The translations under genes were made by a program, and so were the position numbers. The notes under the pieces are model-generated. The model saw nothing but the letters and a program-made list of their open reading frames with translations, ran no database searches and was not told the DNA's origin. A stretch of 64,000 bases of DNA from Pachypanchax playfairii (lineage: Eukaryota > Chordata > Actinopteri > Cyprinodontiformes > Aplocheilidae), in NCBI GenBank assembly GCA_006937955.1, contig SSNP01000105.1, forward strand, positions 1,455,834 to 1,519,833, in the 5' to 3' direction. Shown here in pieces: positions 23,201-33,533 of this stretch; the first letter of the stretch is position 1, and every line of letters begins with the position of its first letter.

Positions 23201-25370
23201 TCTCCTTCTTCTCTTTGTGTTTTTCCGTGTCTCGTCCCCGATCTTTCCCTTCTTTCTGCTTCTCCTCAGTCTTCTCCTTGTTTTTGTGCTTTGCTTTGTG
23301 TTTCTTCCCAACAACAGGAATGTCCAGAGGGACGGGGGGAGGGGGACTCGGAGTGCGGGGACCTTTCTTCTTACTGTGGCTTCCTTTTGAAGACCTTTTA
23401 AGATCCCAGTTTGTCATCACACAGAACAATATGATGAGTTGTGAGATATTCAGTTTATATTTCAGCAAACACACTTATTTCAATGTGTGATGTCACATTT
23501 GGAAAGCTTTTAACAACGTTGTTAGAGATTTGTTCAATTATAAATTAGAAACTCCAACATTCTCCTACCTGGTTGTTTCTGAAACAGCCAATGCCACCTT
23601 CTTTTCTTTTTTCCCAGAGCCAGAGCCTTTGGCTACACTTTTGTGTTTCGGAGAACCGCTAGACTTTCTGGATGAAGGTGAATCTTTGGAGCTTAACAAC
23701 TCAGGTGAAGCCTGATAAAGAGAGGTGACAGATCAAACAACTTTTGTAGAAACTCCGGGAGTGAGAAGCATCATTTTCCTAGGGTTTAAACCCGCCTACC
23801 TTTGGCAGTGCTGTGCTTCTGTTTTTTGTGGGGGTCTCATCTTTCTTGATGACAACATCATCTCTCTTTTCCAAATTTTCCTGCTCCAGTTTCATCAGTT
23901 CTCGTTGAATTTTTTGACGTTTCATCTCCAGGGATAACTCGTAGTCGTAGTCACCGATATCGGAATCTAAAAGTTACAAAAAATGCACAAATGATACAGC
24001 TTAGGCCAAAGGCTTTTGTTTTTACAGAATTCTGCCTTCAGAGTTGGTCATTTTAGCATTTGAATCAAATTTTTACATAAGTCAGAAGCACAAATAGGAA
24101 AAAAGCAAAAGAATAATGAATTAATAACAATTAATAACCTTCTCGATTAGTTTCCCACTCTGCAGGTTCTTCTTCACTGGCTGGCGTACGCTCCTTAGTG
24201 ATTTTTATATCTTCCTTCTCTCTGTGTCGACCTCTTGAGGAGTCTCTCTGCTATGAATAGATACACACACAAATCAATCACTCATACAGGCTCAGTGTCT
24301 GCCTTTTATTTCAATATAATAAAAGTGATCAAGAAACTTCAATACATTATTTTAAGAAATAAATATACACCAAAAAAGTGTAAAACTCTTACTCTTACTG
24401 TCGGGGATGTGGGCTCGTCTAGGTCTCGCTTCAGGTTTTCCGGGTCAACATCCTGTCGTTTATTTTTCATCCTCTCCCGCAAATCACCTGTGGGTCTCTC
24501 GGTTGACCTGATCATTAGGGAGTAAAATCCACAAATGTGCTCTAAACGCTGGTACAGGTTTAAAGAAACATGATCTAAAAAGTTGGATTTAAACAGTGAT
24601 TTAAAAAGATTCAATGATGATGCAGAGCGAATAAAAACAGAGTGTCTGTTCTAAAGACAGATGCAACAAAACTAAAAGCAGTTAAATATAAAGCATCAAA
24701 TCTGATAAAAGGGACATCTGAAAACATTGTATGTTTGATGGATGATCATGATTTTAAAAACAATTCGTTCCTTAACTAGCAACTAATCAAGTTTGATTAA
24801 AAAAGGTGTGATATGGTCAAAGCAAGATGTGATAGTAATTAGTAGTTTCTTTAAAAGGCTTATATTATAATAGAGAAATAGAAAACGGGACATAAAACAA
24901 GAAGTCAAATTTAAACTCTGTTTTTAAAGCCACAAGGCACAATCGCTCTCACCGGTTAAAGCTGAATCCTTTGCCTCGTGACTGAGTTCCATGTGTGTAG
25001 CGACAAGTGTTGCCGTAACTGCAGCTGCCAGTCTTCAGCCAATTTCTACAGTGACTCTGAAAAAAAAAAAAAAGATAAATTAATCTGTTGACCTAAATCC
25101 ACTTAAACATGACAATCCTAAAGACAGACTCAAATGTTTGACTCAAAATAAACAAAAACTACTTTTCATTTGTAAAATAACAATAAAAAACATCAACTGA
25201 GTGCTACGTACATCAGCAGCATTACTCCCAGTGCTGGGTCCTAGTCTTTCAAACACGCTGGGCCTGCGGGAGGGAGCGGTGGGGTTGGTGGTGCTGCTGG
25301 TTGTCGTGCTGCTGCTGTCAGAGATCGTCTTTGAATTTTCCACTGTTACTTTCCGCCTGATCTTGGACAT
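17231..25370 (-). CDS. zc3h13: ZC3H13, m6A-writer subunit, CCCH zinc finger protein 13
   Basis: Nuclear scaffold of the m6A methyltransferase-associated complex (WTAP, VIRMA, HAKAI). Coding exons: 25212-25370, 24953-25056, 24399-24507, 24139-24250, 23800-23966, 23569-23711, 23194-23394, 22767-22934, 22342-22682, 21768-22226, 21446-21694, 20905-21355, 20603-20715, 19037-20263, 18304-18960, 18087-18227, 17789-17989, 17529-17692, 17231-17431. Phases agree throughout and give about 1788 aa (human 1668). It starts MSKIRRKVTVENSKTISD, and the acceptor lies one base before the ATG. CCCH finger: C56-x8-C65-x5-C71-x3-H75. Long Arg/Ser/Asp/Glu low-complexity regions follow. The conserved C-terminus reads EEYEPISDDELDEIL, PLDVIDVDWSSLMP, LGALNMAAL, LLSNLGPCCKALC and ends EVCAS. 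Oddities: one GC donor, one GTCATG donor and one NAGNAG acceptor. CPB2 is its neighbour in human 13q14 too. Confidence 0.95.
20960..21290 (-). repeat. zc3h13: CT/GA-rich low-complexity coding tract of ZC3H13
   Basis: The plus strand is an almost pure ctctctcgctccctctc-type tract. On the minus strand it encodes the RERERE tract of ZC3H13. Human ZC3H13 has the same kind of tract, so it is real coding sequence and not a junk microsatellite. The long open frames on the plus strand here (20856-21308, 20893-21354) are its shadows. Its length is probably variable between individuals. Confidence 0.85.
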
Positions 25371-25745
25371 TCTGCAGGACTAAATTTATAGAAGAACAAA
25401 AAATAACACTTTGACAAAATATGGGAAAAGTTGAGTTTTGTGCTGGGTTTTATAGTTTACATTTTCTTTGTGTTTATTACTGAGCGTTTTCTGTACTGTG
25501 AATATATTTTTTTATATAAATTTGTCCATTGAGTCTCGTGGTTTTTGTTTTGCTTGTCACTGCTTCTGCTCAAACAAAACCTACACGAAAATCGTTTCTA
25601 ATCTACCCACTTTCCACATAAACTGTTCCTTCAGTTTCAAGCGAAGATTTACGATAGGGATTCAAATTATTTTATTATTCTTTAGTAGTTCCTTCACTTT
25701 TTAAAGTCATTGATTCCTGCAGCGGAGGCGTGATACATGACTTAC

Positions 25746-26175
25746 GGTAGCTTCAGATTAGCAGTGATGCCTAACGGCTCAAAAATTGCCACAGCTCCTT
25801 TAAAATTATCTGTAATAGCAGGATTTCCATTTGTGTTTTTAAACGTAACAAGTTTATTATTCTGGACACCTCAGACTTAAAGCTCCAAACAAATTGATGC
25901 TAATGCTAATGTTAGCTCCAGGCCTTTAAGCTACCTCTATCGGACTGCAAGACAATTTCGGACTAAAAATCACAAGCTTTCTCACCCAATATATGGTTTC
26001 GGTGTCGCATCTATTTTAGACTAGTTATCTGAAGCAAGAACTTGTTAAAATAACAAGTCTTATTCTTTAAAATCAAAGGCAGAAACTGCCCGGAGTGCCT
26101 TCATGTTGGCGTAGAAAGCGCCTAACGTCTTCCGTTCTTCTTCGATGGTATTTTCTTGTTCAGTTCGACTCATCA
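25746..26175 (-). promoter_or_regulatory. zc3h13: Candidate ZC3H13 5' UTR exon and promoter
   Basis: The first ZC3H13 coding exon begins with an acceptor, so a 5' non-coding exon must exist upstream. A strong minus-strand donor (CTACC|GTAAGTCAT) sits at 25746. CpG- and ETS-like sequence (AACGGAAGACG) lies near 26125, which would fit a start site at about 26100. A minus-strand 37-codon ORF (26060-26173, beginning MSRTEQENTIEEERK) overlaps this block and could be an upstream ORF. The exon limits are inferred. Confidence 0.35.
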
Positions 26176-27148
26176 GGACCACCTCCAGGTTTTAATATTT
26201 CCAAAATCAGCATTTTGTTATTATAAAATTTGTTACATGAATCTAATTGCAGTTTTGTTTCCAATTAAGGTGATTTATTAAAAAATGTTAAACAGAAACA
26301 ATTAAACAATTAAACTTTAGACCAGAAGCATTCAGATACATCGTTTGTGAGCAGAAACGATGCTAATAACGACAAAATCAATCAGTTATGAAAGTGTTTG
26401 ATGACATTTATTTTACTACCAGAATCTCTGTAAAAATATTCTTTCATGTTTTCAACATTCTTGATGTGACAAGCAGAAAATCTCCGATTTTGTGCGGCCA
26501 ACACTGTTTTGAAGAAAATTGATGTTCACAGCATTAATGTTAATGTGATTCACATTTTTTAAATAGATTAATAATTACAATTTATACTTTTGAAATCTTT
26601 ATTATGCAGCATTTTTTAAGCAGCATACCTGCCACTCCGATCATATTTTAAGCTATTTTAAAACGTTTTCTGTCATTAATTTACGAATATGGCATTTTAC
26701 CCCAAATCACAATACCTGTGCTGTTTTCTATGAAATACATTTTAAATCTTCTTGCTGCTGATAGTTACAGCTGTGGGTCGTTGTTCTGTTGTCTGAGACT
26801 GAAGGTTCTTCAGTCTTTACAATGAAAACTGAACATAGTTTCAGTTTCTGACTTTTTGTTTCAAAAGAAGATTGTAGTAATTAAATGTTAAACAGAGTTC
26901 AGTACAAAATATCTTAATCTGTTTGAAAAATGCACTATATATCCTATTAAGAGGGGCCAAAGAAGTTGGTTGAATATTTAATCTGACAAAACAGTAAAAG
27001 CAAAGAAATAAACAGTTAGAAACAACATCTGAGTTGGTTGGAGTTTTTTGAAAGACAAAAAAAGTATTAACAAAAATTAAAATCAAAAACTTTTATCAGC
27101 TGACTGAGGCAACAGTGAAGTAATAGAAACAATGTCTGAAAGAAGTAC
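26176..27148. other. Intergenic spacer between ZC3H13 and CPB2
   Basis: AT-rich sequence. I see no confident gene. A possible acceptor (CATTGTAAAG|ACTGAAG, minus strand, about 26815) lies ahead of a short open stretch and could pair with the small signal-peptide ORF at 27238, but the support is weak. Confidence 0.4.
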
Positions 27149-27238
27149 CTGTTCTGAGGATTTTTTTCTGTGGCAAGCAGAGATCACAGCAGCAAAACCA
27201 CAGACTGCCACCAATTTAATGCAATAATAAGAGGCCAT
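27149..27238 (-). CDS. Small hydrophobic-leader ORF ending at a donor site (speculative)
   Basis: A minus-strand 30-codon open stretch, MASYYCIKLVAVCGFAAVIS then ACHRKKSSEQ, looks like a secretory signal peptide. It ends exactly at CAG|GTACTT, a usable splice donor; read through, the frame continues to 51 codons before TGA. It sits just past the CPB2 poly(A) signals, on the same strand. I do not recognise the protein and found no second exon I trust. It could equally be chance. Confidence 0.2.
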
Positions 27239-27273
27239 CCTATAGAAACACATACACACTGACTCATGAACAT

Positions 27274-27468
27274 TTTATTTATTCCACTTTTAATAAATCT
27301 CTGTAATAATTATTAAGTTTCACCTCATGCAGTTTCCCACTGATGGCACATGCTACAATACACAAATATTGTCTATTATTTTAATGCTGAATTTATTTTC
27401 TAAACGCTTTATTCATACAACTGCTACTGACACTGACGCTCAGTCGCAGGTTGATCTGTTCAGGCAGT
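27274..27468 (-). terminator. cpb2: CPB2 3' UTR with poly(A) signals
   Basis: Minus-strand AATAAA copies lie at 27408-27413, 27392-27397, 27278-27283 and 27274-27279, which is 56 to 195 nt after the stop codon. The 3' UTR is therefore short. Confidence 0.55.
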
Positions 27469-30400
27469 TCAAGAAGGACTTGTTGCAGCTTGTGTTTTCT
27501 TGATGACCTTCAGAGCGATGGTCTTCACAGCGGTTAAACCTTCGCTGCAGGCGCTGGAAATTTGAGATGGAGGCAAAAGGAAGCCATAGCGACCGCGATC
27601 CTGGAGCTCAAATGTGAAGGAGTATTTGATGCCGAGGTCGTACGCCCAGTCGTCAGAACCACCAGGAGCAAGATCTGGAGGAAAATCAGCATTCACCCAC
27701 TTGTGTCTGAAACAAGTCAAATTTCTTAAAACTTTAGGAGAAAACTATTTGTTCTTACATATTGTTGTCGCTCCAGCACCATACATGTAGTTGTTCCTGT
27801 GATGTCTTCTGATGTTCTCAGCAGCTTCTCGGGCCATTTCAAGCTTTAAAACAGAGTGAAAAAGACTAAAGATTGAGATTTCACCTGAAATCAGATAAAT
27901 AGATCAGATAGAACAAATTACCAAATCATTGTAATTCTCTGTAACATTCAGTGTGCAGGAATATGGGAAGAGCAGCATCTGAGAGTAGGAGTGGATGGTG
28001 ATGTAGAGCTGAATCGAGTCCTTGTGAAGGCGCAGGAAGTCGGCCACGGCCTGAGACTCGGGCTCCGACTCAGGGAATGAACCACAGTAGATCTCAGAAC
28101 AGGGATCATGAGAGGCTCCCTCCGCTGAGCAGAAGAGAAACACATCAAAAACAACATGGATGAAAGGAGACTAGAACAAAAGTTTGATATGTGATTTGAT
28201 TATTTATGTTAGAATAATAAAATGGAATGAAAAACTCACTGCACCAGTTGGCATCAAAGTTTCTGTTCAAATCAACCCCGAAGCAGTTAGAGTTTTTTTT
28301 GAATGAACGATTCTTCCTCCACATCCTGTTCTGAGAAGAAATAATCACAATAATTATCATAATTCCAGCTGAAATTATTTAAAAACGTCAAACACCATGC
28401 AGAAATCACACAATTTCACAGAGAGGCGAAACATCTACAAACAAGTTAAAGATATAACAAAAAGACAGAAAATGACTCTGAAAATAAAACAAAACAACCA
28501 GCTAAATTAACAAAGTGACAAAAAAAATATAAGAAAAATGCATGAAAGAGAATAGTGACTACAACGATGTCTTAAAGTACAGCAAAGAAGAAAAAAAAAC
28601 ACACAATTAAAATGCAAGATACAACCTGAAATACATGAAAAGCAAGAACACTGGCCACAAGAAGATTGTAAAAAATACAAAAGTAAAGTTACTGAAAGAG
28701 CTACAAAAATTGTGAAACACAGAATGAATGGATTTAAAATGTGCAGAAATACAAACTGCTGAAAAAGAAACAACTTGAAAGAATTAAAAATGACTATGTA
28801 ATAAACTAAACAAAAAAAAATGTAAACACAAATAAAAAAAGAAATATACACAAATATATAAAAGTATGAAGCAAAAAATGATAAATCATTATAAAAATAA
28901 ATTACACGACCAGGGAAGAAAATTAACGTTAATCAACAAAAAGAGACAAGCAGGTGACATGACAGCTCCCCCTGGTGGTGACTGAAGGACACAGCGACTC
29001 ACATTTAGAAACAAACTGTAAAAATCATCAGTTTATTGAAATAAAGCCATGAATTGTACCCTTACAACAATATTAACAGAAAAAGATTAGGTCTAAAATA
29101 AAAACTAATAATTCAAACCATTTTCCCCCATTGTAGTGCAGCTAACTCTGCAACAGGAAGCTGTATTCAGTCACCTTTTGGTGAGGATTATGTAGAGTCA
29201 TTTTAAATGACTATTCAACAACAGTCAGATCAAATTACAGACAGAACTCTTATTGCTGTCTTACTTTTGTCCAGGTGTATTTATATCCATCAGGGTTCAT
29301 GACAGGCAAGACGTAGATGTCCATGTTGTCCAGGATGTCAGTGATGTCTTGGTTTTGCTTGTAAAATGACAACGTCTGTAAAAGAATGCAAAGTGATTAT
29401 CATAGAAAAAAAAAAAAGGTTCAAAGACATTTCCAAACAGTGTGTACACACATGTTGTACAAACGACAAGCAGAAAGCAGGAGAGATCCACTCTCTGGCG
29501 TGAATCCCACAGTCGATCCACATGGCTTTGTTGTTTGGTCTGTTGTTTATAGACAGCTGGGGGTCAAATGGAGCAAAGATGTCAACCAGAGTGCATTTAA
29601 ATTAGTGTGTAGATGATAAATGTGATTTTACCTTCAGAGCATATAGTGGTCGCTTCTCAAACGAGGAGCCAACAAGAATGGCTGTAACCATGTCAGGGTT
29701 GTCGAGTGTGATCCTGTTTACCCAGTCATAGATCTACAAAACAGACAGTGTGAGTTTACCTAAATCACATGGCACTGAGCCTAATTTTTATTGATTGTAG
29801 CCTGACTCTTTTGGAAGTTTTCACACATACATCCTCCAGATTGTGATACTTATTGTAGAAAGTTGAGCCACTTCTTGGGTCAGTGGAGTCATTCCTCATC
29901 TGCATTTCAATCAGCTCATTAGCATTAGCCAGCAAAACCCTAAAATAATAGCAATAAGAAAACATCTGGAATTAAATTGGACTGCTGTGTTTTCTCAGAC
30001 ACAACTTACTCATGAGTCAATCCGTGGGTCAGTAGCAGATTCTTGACTGTCTCAGAGCTGTTTGAAGGAACATAAAGATGGACTTTAGTTTCTTCTCTAA
30101 TGTTGTGAGGTGAAACAGGCTGCCATAACGATGTCTGGAAAAGAAGACATATCGAAGGTAAATAAAAGGTGAACATAGACATTAACATTGGTCAGTAATT
30201 TTTTTTTTTTTTACCTCATATCGAGTGGACAAATTCTTCAAAATTTCAGCTTGTTCTTGAGTGGTGGAGGTGATTGATAACACCTGATCACTGTAAAACG
30301 AAAAGGCTACTTTTAATGTTATGTACTGAAACTGATGTCAGGACACATTTGAGCTGCAGTGATTACACATAACACTGCTGCTTCATGTGTTTACATAAGT

Positions 30401-30553
30401 GTGCCATTTTCTCTCTGTGTAAACATTTCCACAAATCCTGTCGAGAAAGGTTTGTTAATATATTTTAAATCATTACCCGATTTCTGCGCAGTGCCCCGTC
30501 TTCATAAACAGGTCTAAATTCATAAAAATAAACAAAATCAAAAGAGACGTCAT
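27469..30553 (-). CDS. cpb2: Carboxypeptidase B2-like zymogen (TAFI)
   Basis: Secreted M14 metallocarboxypeptidase; CPB2 (TAFI) removes C-terminal Lys/Arg from fibrin and inflammatory peptides. Exons: 30477-30553, 30215-30290, 30010-30134, 29831-29939, 29632-29733, 29452-29556, 29265-29375, 28240-28330, 27922-28124, 27759-27843, 27469-27674. They give 429 aa (human 423), all in phase. Signal peptide at about 1-22, then the propeptide. Activation-site candidate DPR115|SGS aligns with human R114. Zinc ligands H182 and E185 (CGIHAREW) and H310 (HSYSQ). Substrate residues R240, N257 and R258. Y362 and general base E384 (FELQD). D369 in GGSDDW marks B-type (basic) specificity. Intron 7 (28331-29264) is AT-rich and empty. 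CPB2 is preferred over pancreatic CPB1 because ZC3H13 is adjacent, as in human. Confidence 0.88.
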
Positions 30554-31002
30554 GATGTCAGGGTCCAGAATGCAAATGGGAAAAGGCTGTTCAATATGTG
30601 GGAGTAGGGACACATTATTGATTGAAACTGTGTTTATTCACAAGGTAAACTTTTACTTCTCAGTCGTGGGTTTGGAAAACTCCAAATCTCGCGAGACTCC
30701 ATCTTGCAGCGCAAAGGTTAGCGCGGGGTTGGGCCGTAACAGAACATTTAGATATTTTTCTTTTTTTTGTATAATATAGAATATTATTTCACTATAAATA
30801 TTTAACATTTTTAAAATTAATCCACCTTTATGAATTTATAACCGGGTGACCCTGAAACGTGGTACAGTACGTCCTCCTCGTCGGTAGGTGGGGCTAGTGG
30901 TGTAAATTGCAGATTAAACAAACCAGAAATAATCTGAAGTGGTTGTGTTGTTGTTGCTGTGAGGTTTGGAGGGTTTTTGTCAATGTTGTTGCTGCTGGAA
31001 AG
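30554..31002. promoter_or_regulatory. Head-to-head CPB2/ALG11 intergenic promoter with TCTCGCGAGA
   Basis: 450 bp separate the CPB2 ATG (minus strand) from the ALG11 ATG (plus strand). The region contains a perfect palindrome TCTCGCGAGA at 30687-30696, the CGCG element recognised by BANP and common in TATA-less, often bidirectional housekeeping promoters. A CAAGATGGA on the minus strand beside it resembles YY1. It probably drives ALG11. Whether it also affects CPB2, a tissue-restricted gene in mammals, is unknown. Confidence 0.65.
30664..30713 (-). repeat. 50-bp TCTCGCGAGA-type block, copy 2 (CPB2/ALG11 promoter)
   Basis: The reverse complement of this block matches 13741-13790 at 48 of 50 positions, with no similarity beyond either end. 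This copy has the full palindromic TCTCGCGAGA; copy 1 has lost its first T. Confidence 0.85.
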
Positions 31003-33163
31003 ATGTCGCCTCACGATCAGCTGGTCCTGTGTTTGTGTGAATTGACGAGGTAAGATGTTTTTAAAACCAATACATAAAAATAAAAAAAAATCAGGCTTTT
31101 AAAAGGCTAATTAGCCTCTTTCTGTTCTGCTAACACCGCATATCCTAGAAAACGGACATACTTCTGATATAATTCGTATTATTTTACATAGTCATAAGTT
31201 AATTCACCTGCTGTAAACTTGGATTTCAGTTTTAATACCATACAAATCCAGCTCTTTCATTTATGTTGATGTTCATGAGGAGCAGACTGACATGTCTGGG
31301 AACACTTTAATCACGTTAAAAATTTAGCATTTTCTTTCTGGTTCTGCTAATTCATCTACTTGCCTTTGAATCCTGAAAGGCTGGACTTTAGAAACAATGT
31401 CACTGGTTTGATCCCAGGGTTCCTGATCCGTCCCAGACTGATAAGTGTGAGATGAGTTGTGTGGCTCATTGTGTTAAAACTCCTTGTTTCAGGTTGCTGT
31501 GGAAGCTGCTACTCCCACTGGTGTTCTTGTGCATGCTGCTGATCGCGGTCCTGGTACTGCTGGTGCTGGCGGTACGTTTCTGGTTGCAGAGCAGCAGGAA
31601 CGCACGGCGGGCGAGGGATGGACGACCCACTGTGGCATTTTTCCATCCATACTGCAATGCTGGAGGCGGCGGAGAGAGAGTACTCTGGTGCGCCATCAGA
31701 GCTTTACAGAACAGGTCAGACAGATTCTTGACATTTGCTGAACTGTTTTTTAGTATATTGGTCACAACTAACTCTCACCTGCAGGTATGCAGATATCAAC
31801 TTTGTGGTGTACACGGGGGACGTGGGTGTGACAGGCCAGCAGATTCTCGAGGGAGCTCGACGGCGTTTTAACATTGTGCTACCTCGGCCGGTTCAATTCA
31901 TCTTCCTACAGCACCGAGTTCTCGTGGAACCCCAACTGTTTCCTCACTTCACGCTGCTGGGACAGAGTGTGGGATCCATCTTCCTCGGATGGGAGGCGCT
32001 GACAGAGTTCGTTCCGGATCTTTACATTGACTCCATGGGATATGCTTTCACTCTCCCTCTGTTCCGCTACTTGGGAGGCTGCAGCGTGGGGAGCTATGTT
32101 CACTACCCCACCATCAGCACCGACATGTTGTCTGTGGTGAGGGAGCGGAACCCCAGGTAAGAATAGTTTGTTTTTACTAGATTTATAGCAGAAGATCTGA
32201 CTAACCTACAAAATACCATCTCAGGTTCAACAACCCAGACTTCATCACAAACAGTCTGTTCCTGAGTGCCTTCAAGCTGGTCTACTACTGCCTCTTTGCT
32301 GTGCTCTACGGCATGGCCGGCTCCTGCAGCAACGTCATCATGGTCAACTCCTCCTGGACTCTCAATCACATCCTCTCTCTGTGGCGCTCTCCCAACCGCA
32401 CCAGCGTGGTGTACCCACCCTGTGACGTCAGCGCCTTCCTGGACATATCGCTGGAAGAGGAAGGTGACAGGAAGTGCCACTCCATCGTTTCTGTTGGGCA
32501 GTTCAGGCCAGAGAAGGACCACAAGCTGCAGATCAGAGCCTTCAAGAAGGTGTTGGATATGAGGACAGACAGGTTAGGGGGGAGGGAGGAGCTGAAGCTT
32601 GTCCTGATTGGTGGATGCAGGAACCGGGAGGATGAGGACAGGGTGTTGATGCTGAGGGGGCTTTGTCAAGAGATGGGCGTGGCAGACAGGGTAGAGTTCA
32701 AGCTAAACGTGTCTTTTGAGGAGCTGAAGAAAGAAATCAGCGAAGCCACGATTGGACTGCACACCATGTGGAACGAACACTTTGGAATAGGTAAATAATT
32801 CTCCCGTTAACAAGTTCAAGCTTTATGAACAAAAGTGAAGATGTTGAAAGTGTATCTTGATTTTTATCTCGTCTCCTAGGAGTTGTGGAATGTATGGCAG
32901 CAGGGAAGATAATCCTCGCCCACAAGTCTGGAGGACCGAAGCTGGACATCGTTGTACCTTTTGAAGGGGGTCAGACCGGTTTCCTGGCTGATGACGAGGA
33001 CCGTTACGCTGAAGCCATAGAGCACATCCTGTCTCTGTCACCCGCCAGCCGCCTGCAGATTAGACGCAACGCGCGGCAGTCTGTAACGCGCTTCTCTGAC
33101 CAGGAGTTCGAAGCCTGCTTCATCGCTGCCATAGAGCCTTTGATGCAAACACTGGACCGATGA
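31003..33163 (+). CDS. alg11: ALG11, GDP-Man:Man3GlcNAc2-PP-Dol alpha-1,2-mannosyltransferase
   Basis: ER membrane enzyme that adds the fourth and fifth mannoses to the dolichol-linked N-glycan precursor on the cytosolic face. Exons: 31003-31049, 31493-31714, 31785-32156, 32225-32790, 32880-33163. In phase, giving 496 aa (human 492). Exon 1 encodes MSPHDQLVLCLCELT, and R16 is split by the intron. An in-frame ATG at 31452 would need intron 1 retained and is not preferred. One N-terminal transmembrane helix at about 17-43. GT4-type core: FFHPYCNAGGGGERVLWC, QSVGSIFLGWEAL, YIDSMGYAFTLPLF, VGSYVHYPTISTDM, VSVGQFRPEKDH, and the E-x7-E motif EHFGIGVVE. Head-to-head with CPB2, tail-to-tail with RAPH1. 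Confidence 0.96.
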
Positions 33164-33210
33164 TCGACTTGATAATCTAAATTCCTTTTTACAAATGTTT
33201 CCCTTCCTGT

Positions 33211-33216
33211 AATAAA
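33211..33216 (+). terminator. alg11: ALG11 proximal poly(A) signal
   Basis: AATAAA lies 48 nt after the ALG11 stop codon. A distal plus-strand AATAAA lies at 33498-33503, giving a possible longer 3' UTR. Confidence 0.65.
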
Positions 33217-33533
33217 TACATCTCTTACTGTTCTGTATATTCTTGTAGGACACATTTCTGCTAACAGCTCATCTTGTTAAAACGTGTTTTCAGTCTGTAA
33301 CAAATCAGCTTTAGTTTATCATGAGCTGAAAAAAGGTTGTAAGAAAACAAATTAAATATAAGCATATTTATTCTTTGCACAATCTTGATTTTCTTTTCCA
33401 ACAATGTGAAGTATTTTTGATATTAAATGTTCATGTGATGTACAAAAGAAACTGGATTTTTTGCTTTCACGTTGCAGTTAATTAAGAAGTGCTTAAAAAT
33501 AAAGTGGGTTTAAGTTGCTGCTGCCAGTCTGAT

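Noticed and set aside
26060..26173. 37-codon minus-strand ORF as a separate gene
   Set aside because: It lies where the ZC3H13 5' UTR or promoter is expected and has no known homologue; at most an upstream ORF.
31452..31871. ALG11 start at the ATG at 31452
   Set aside because: The frame joins exon 2 only by reading through intron 1. A normal exon 1 at 31003-31049 with GTAAGA donor and in-phase acceptor fits better.
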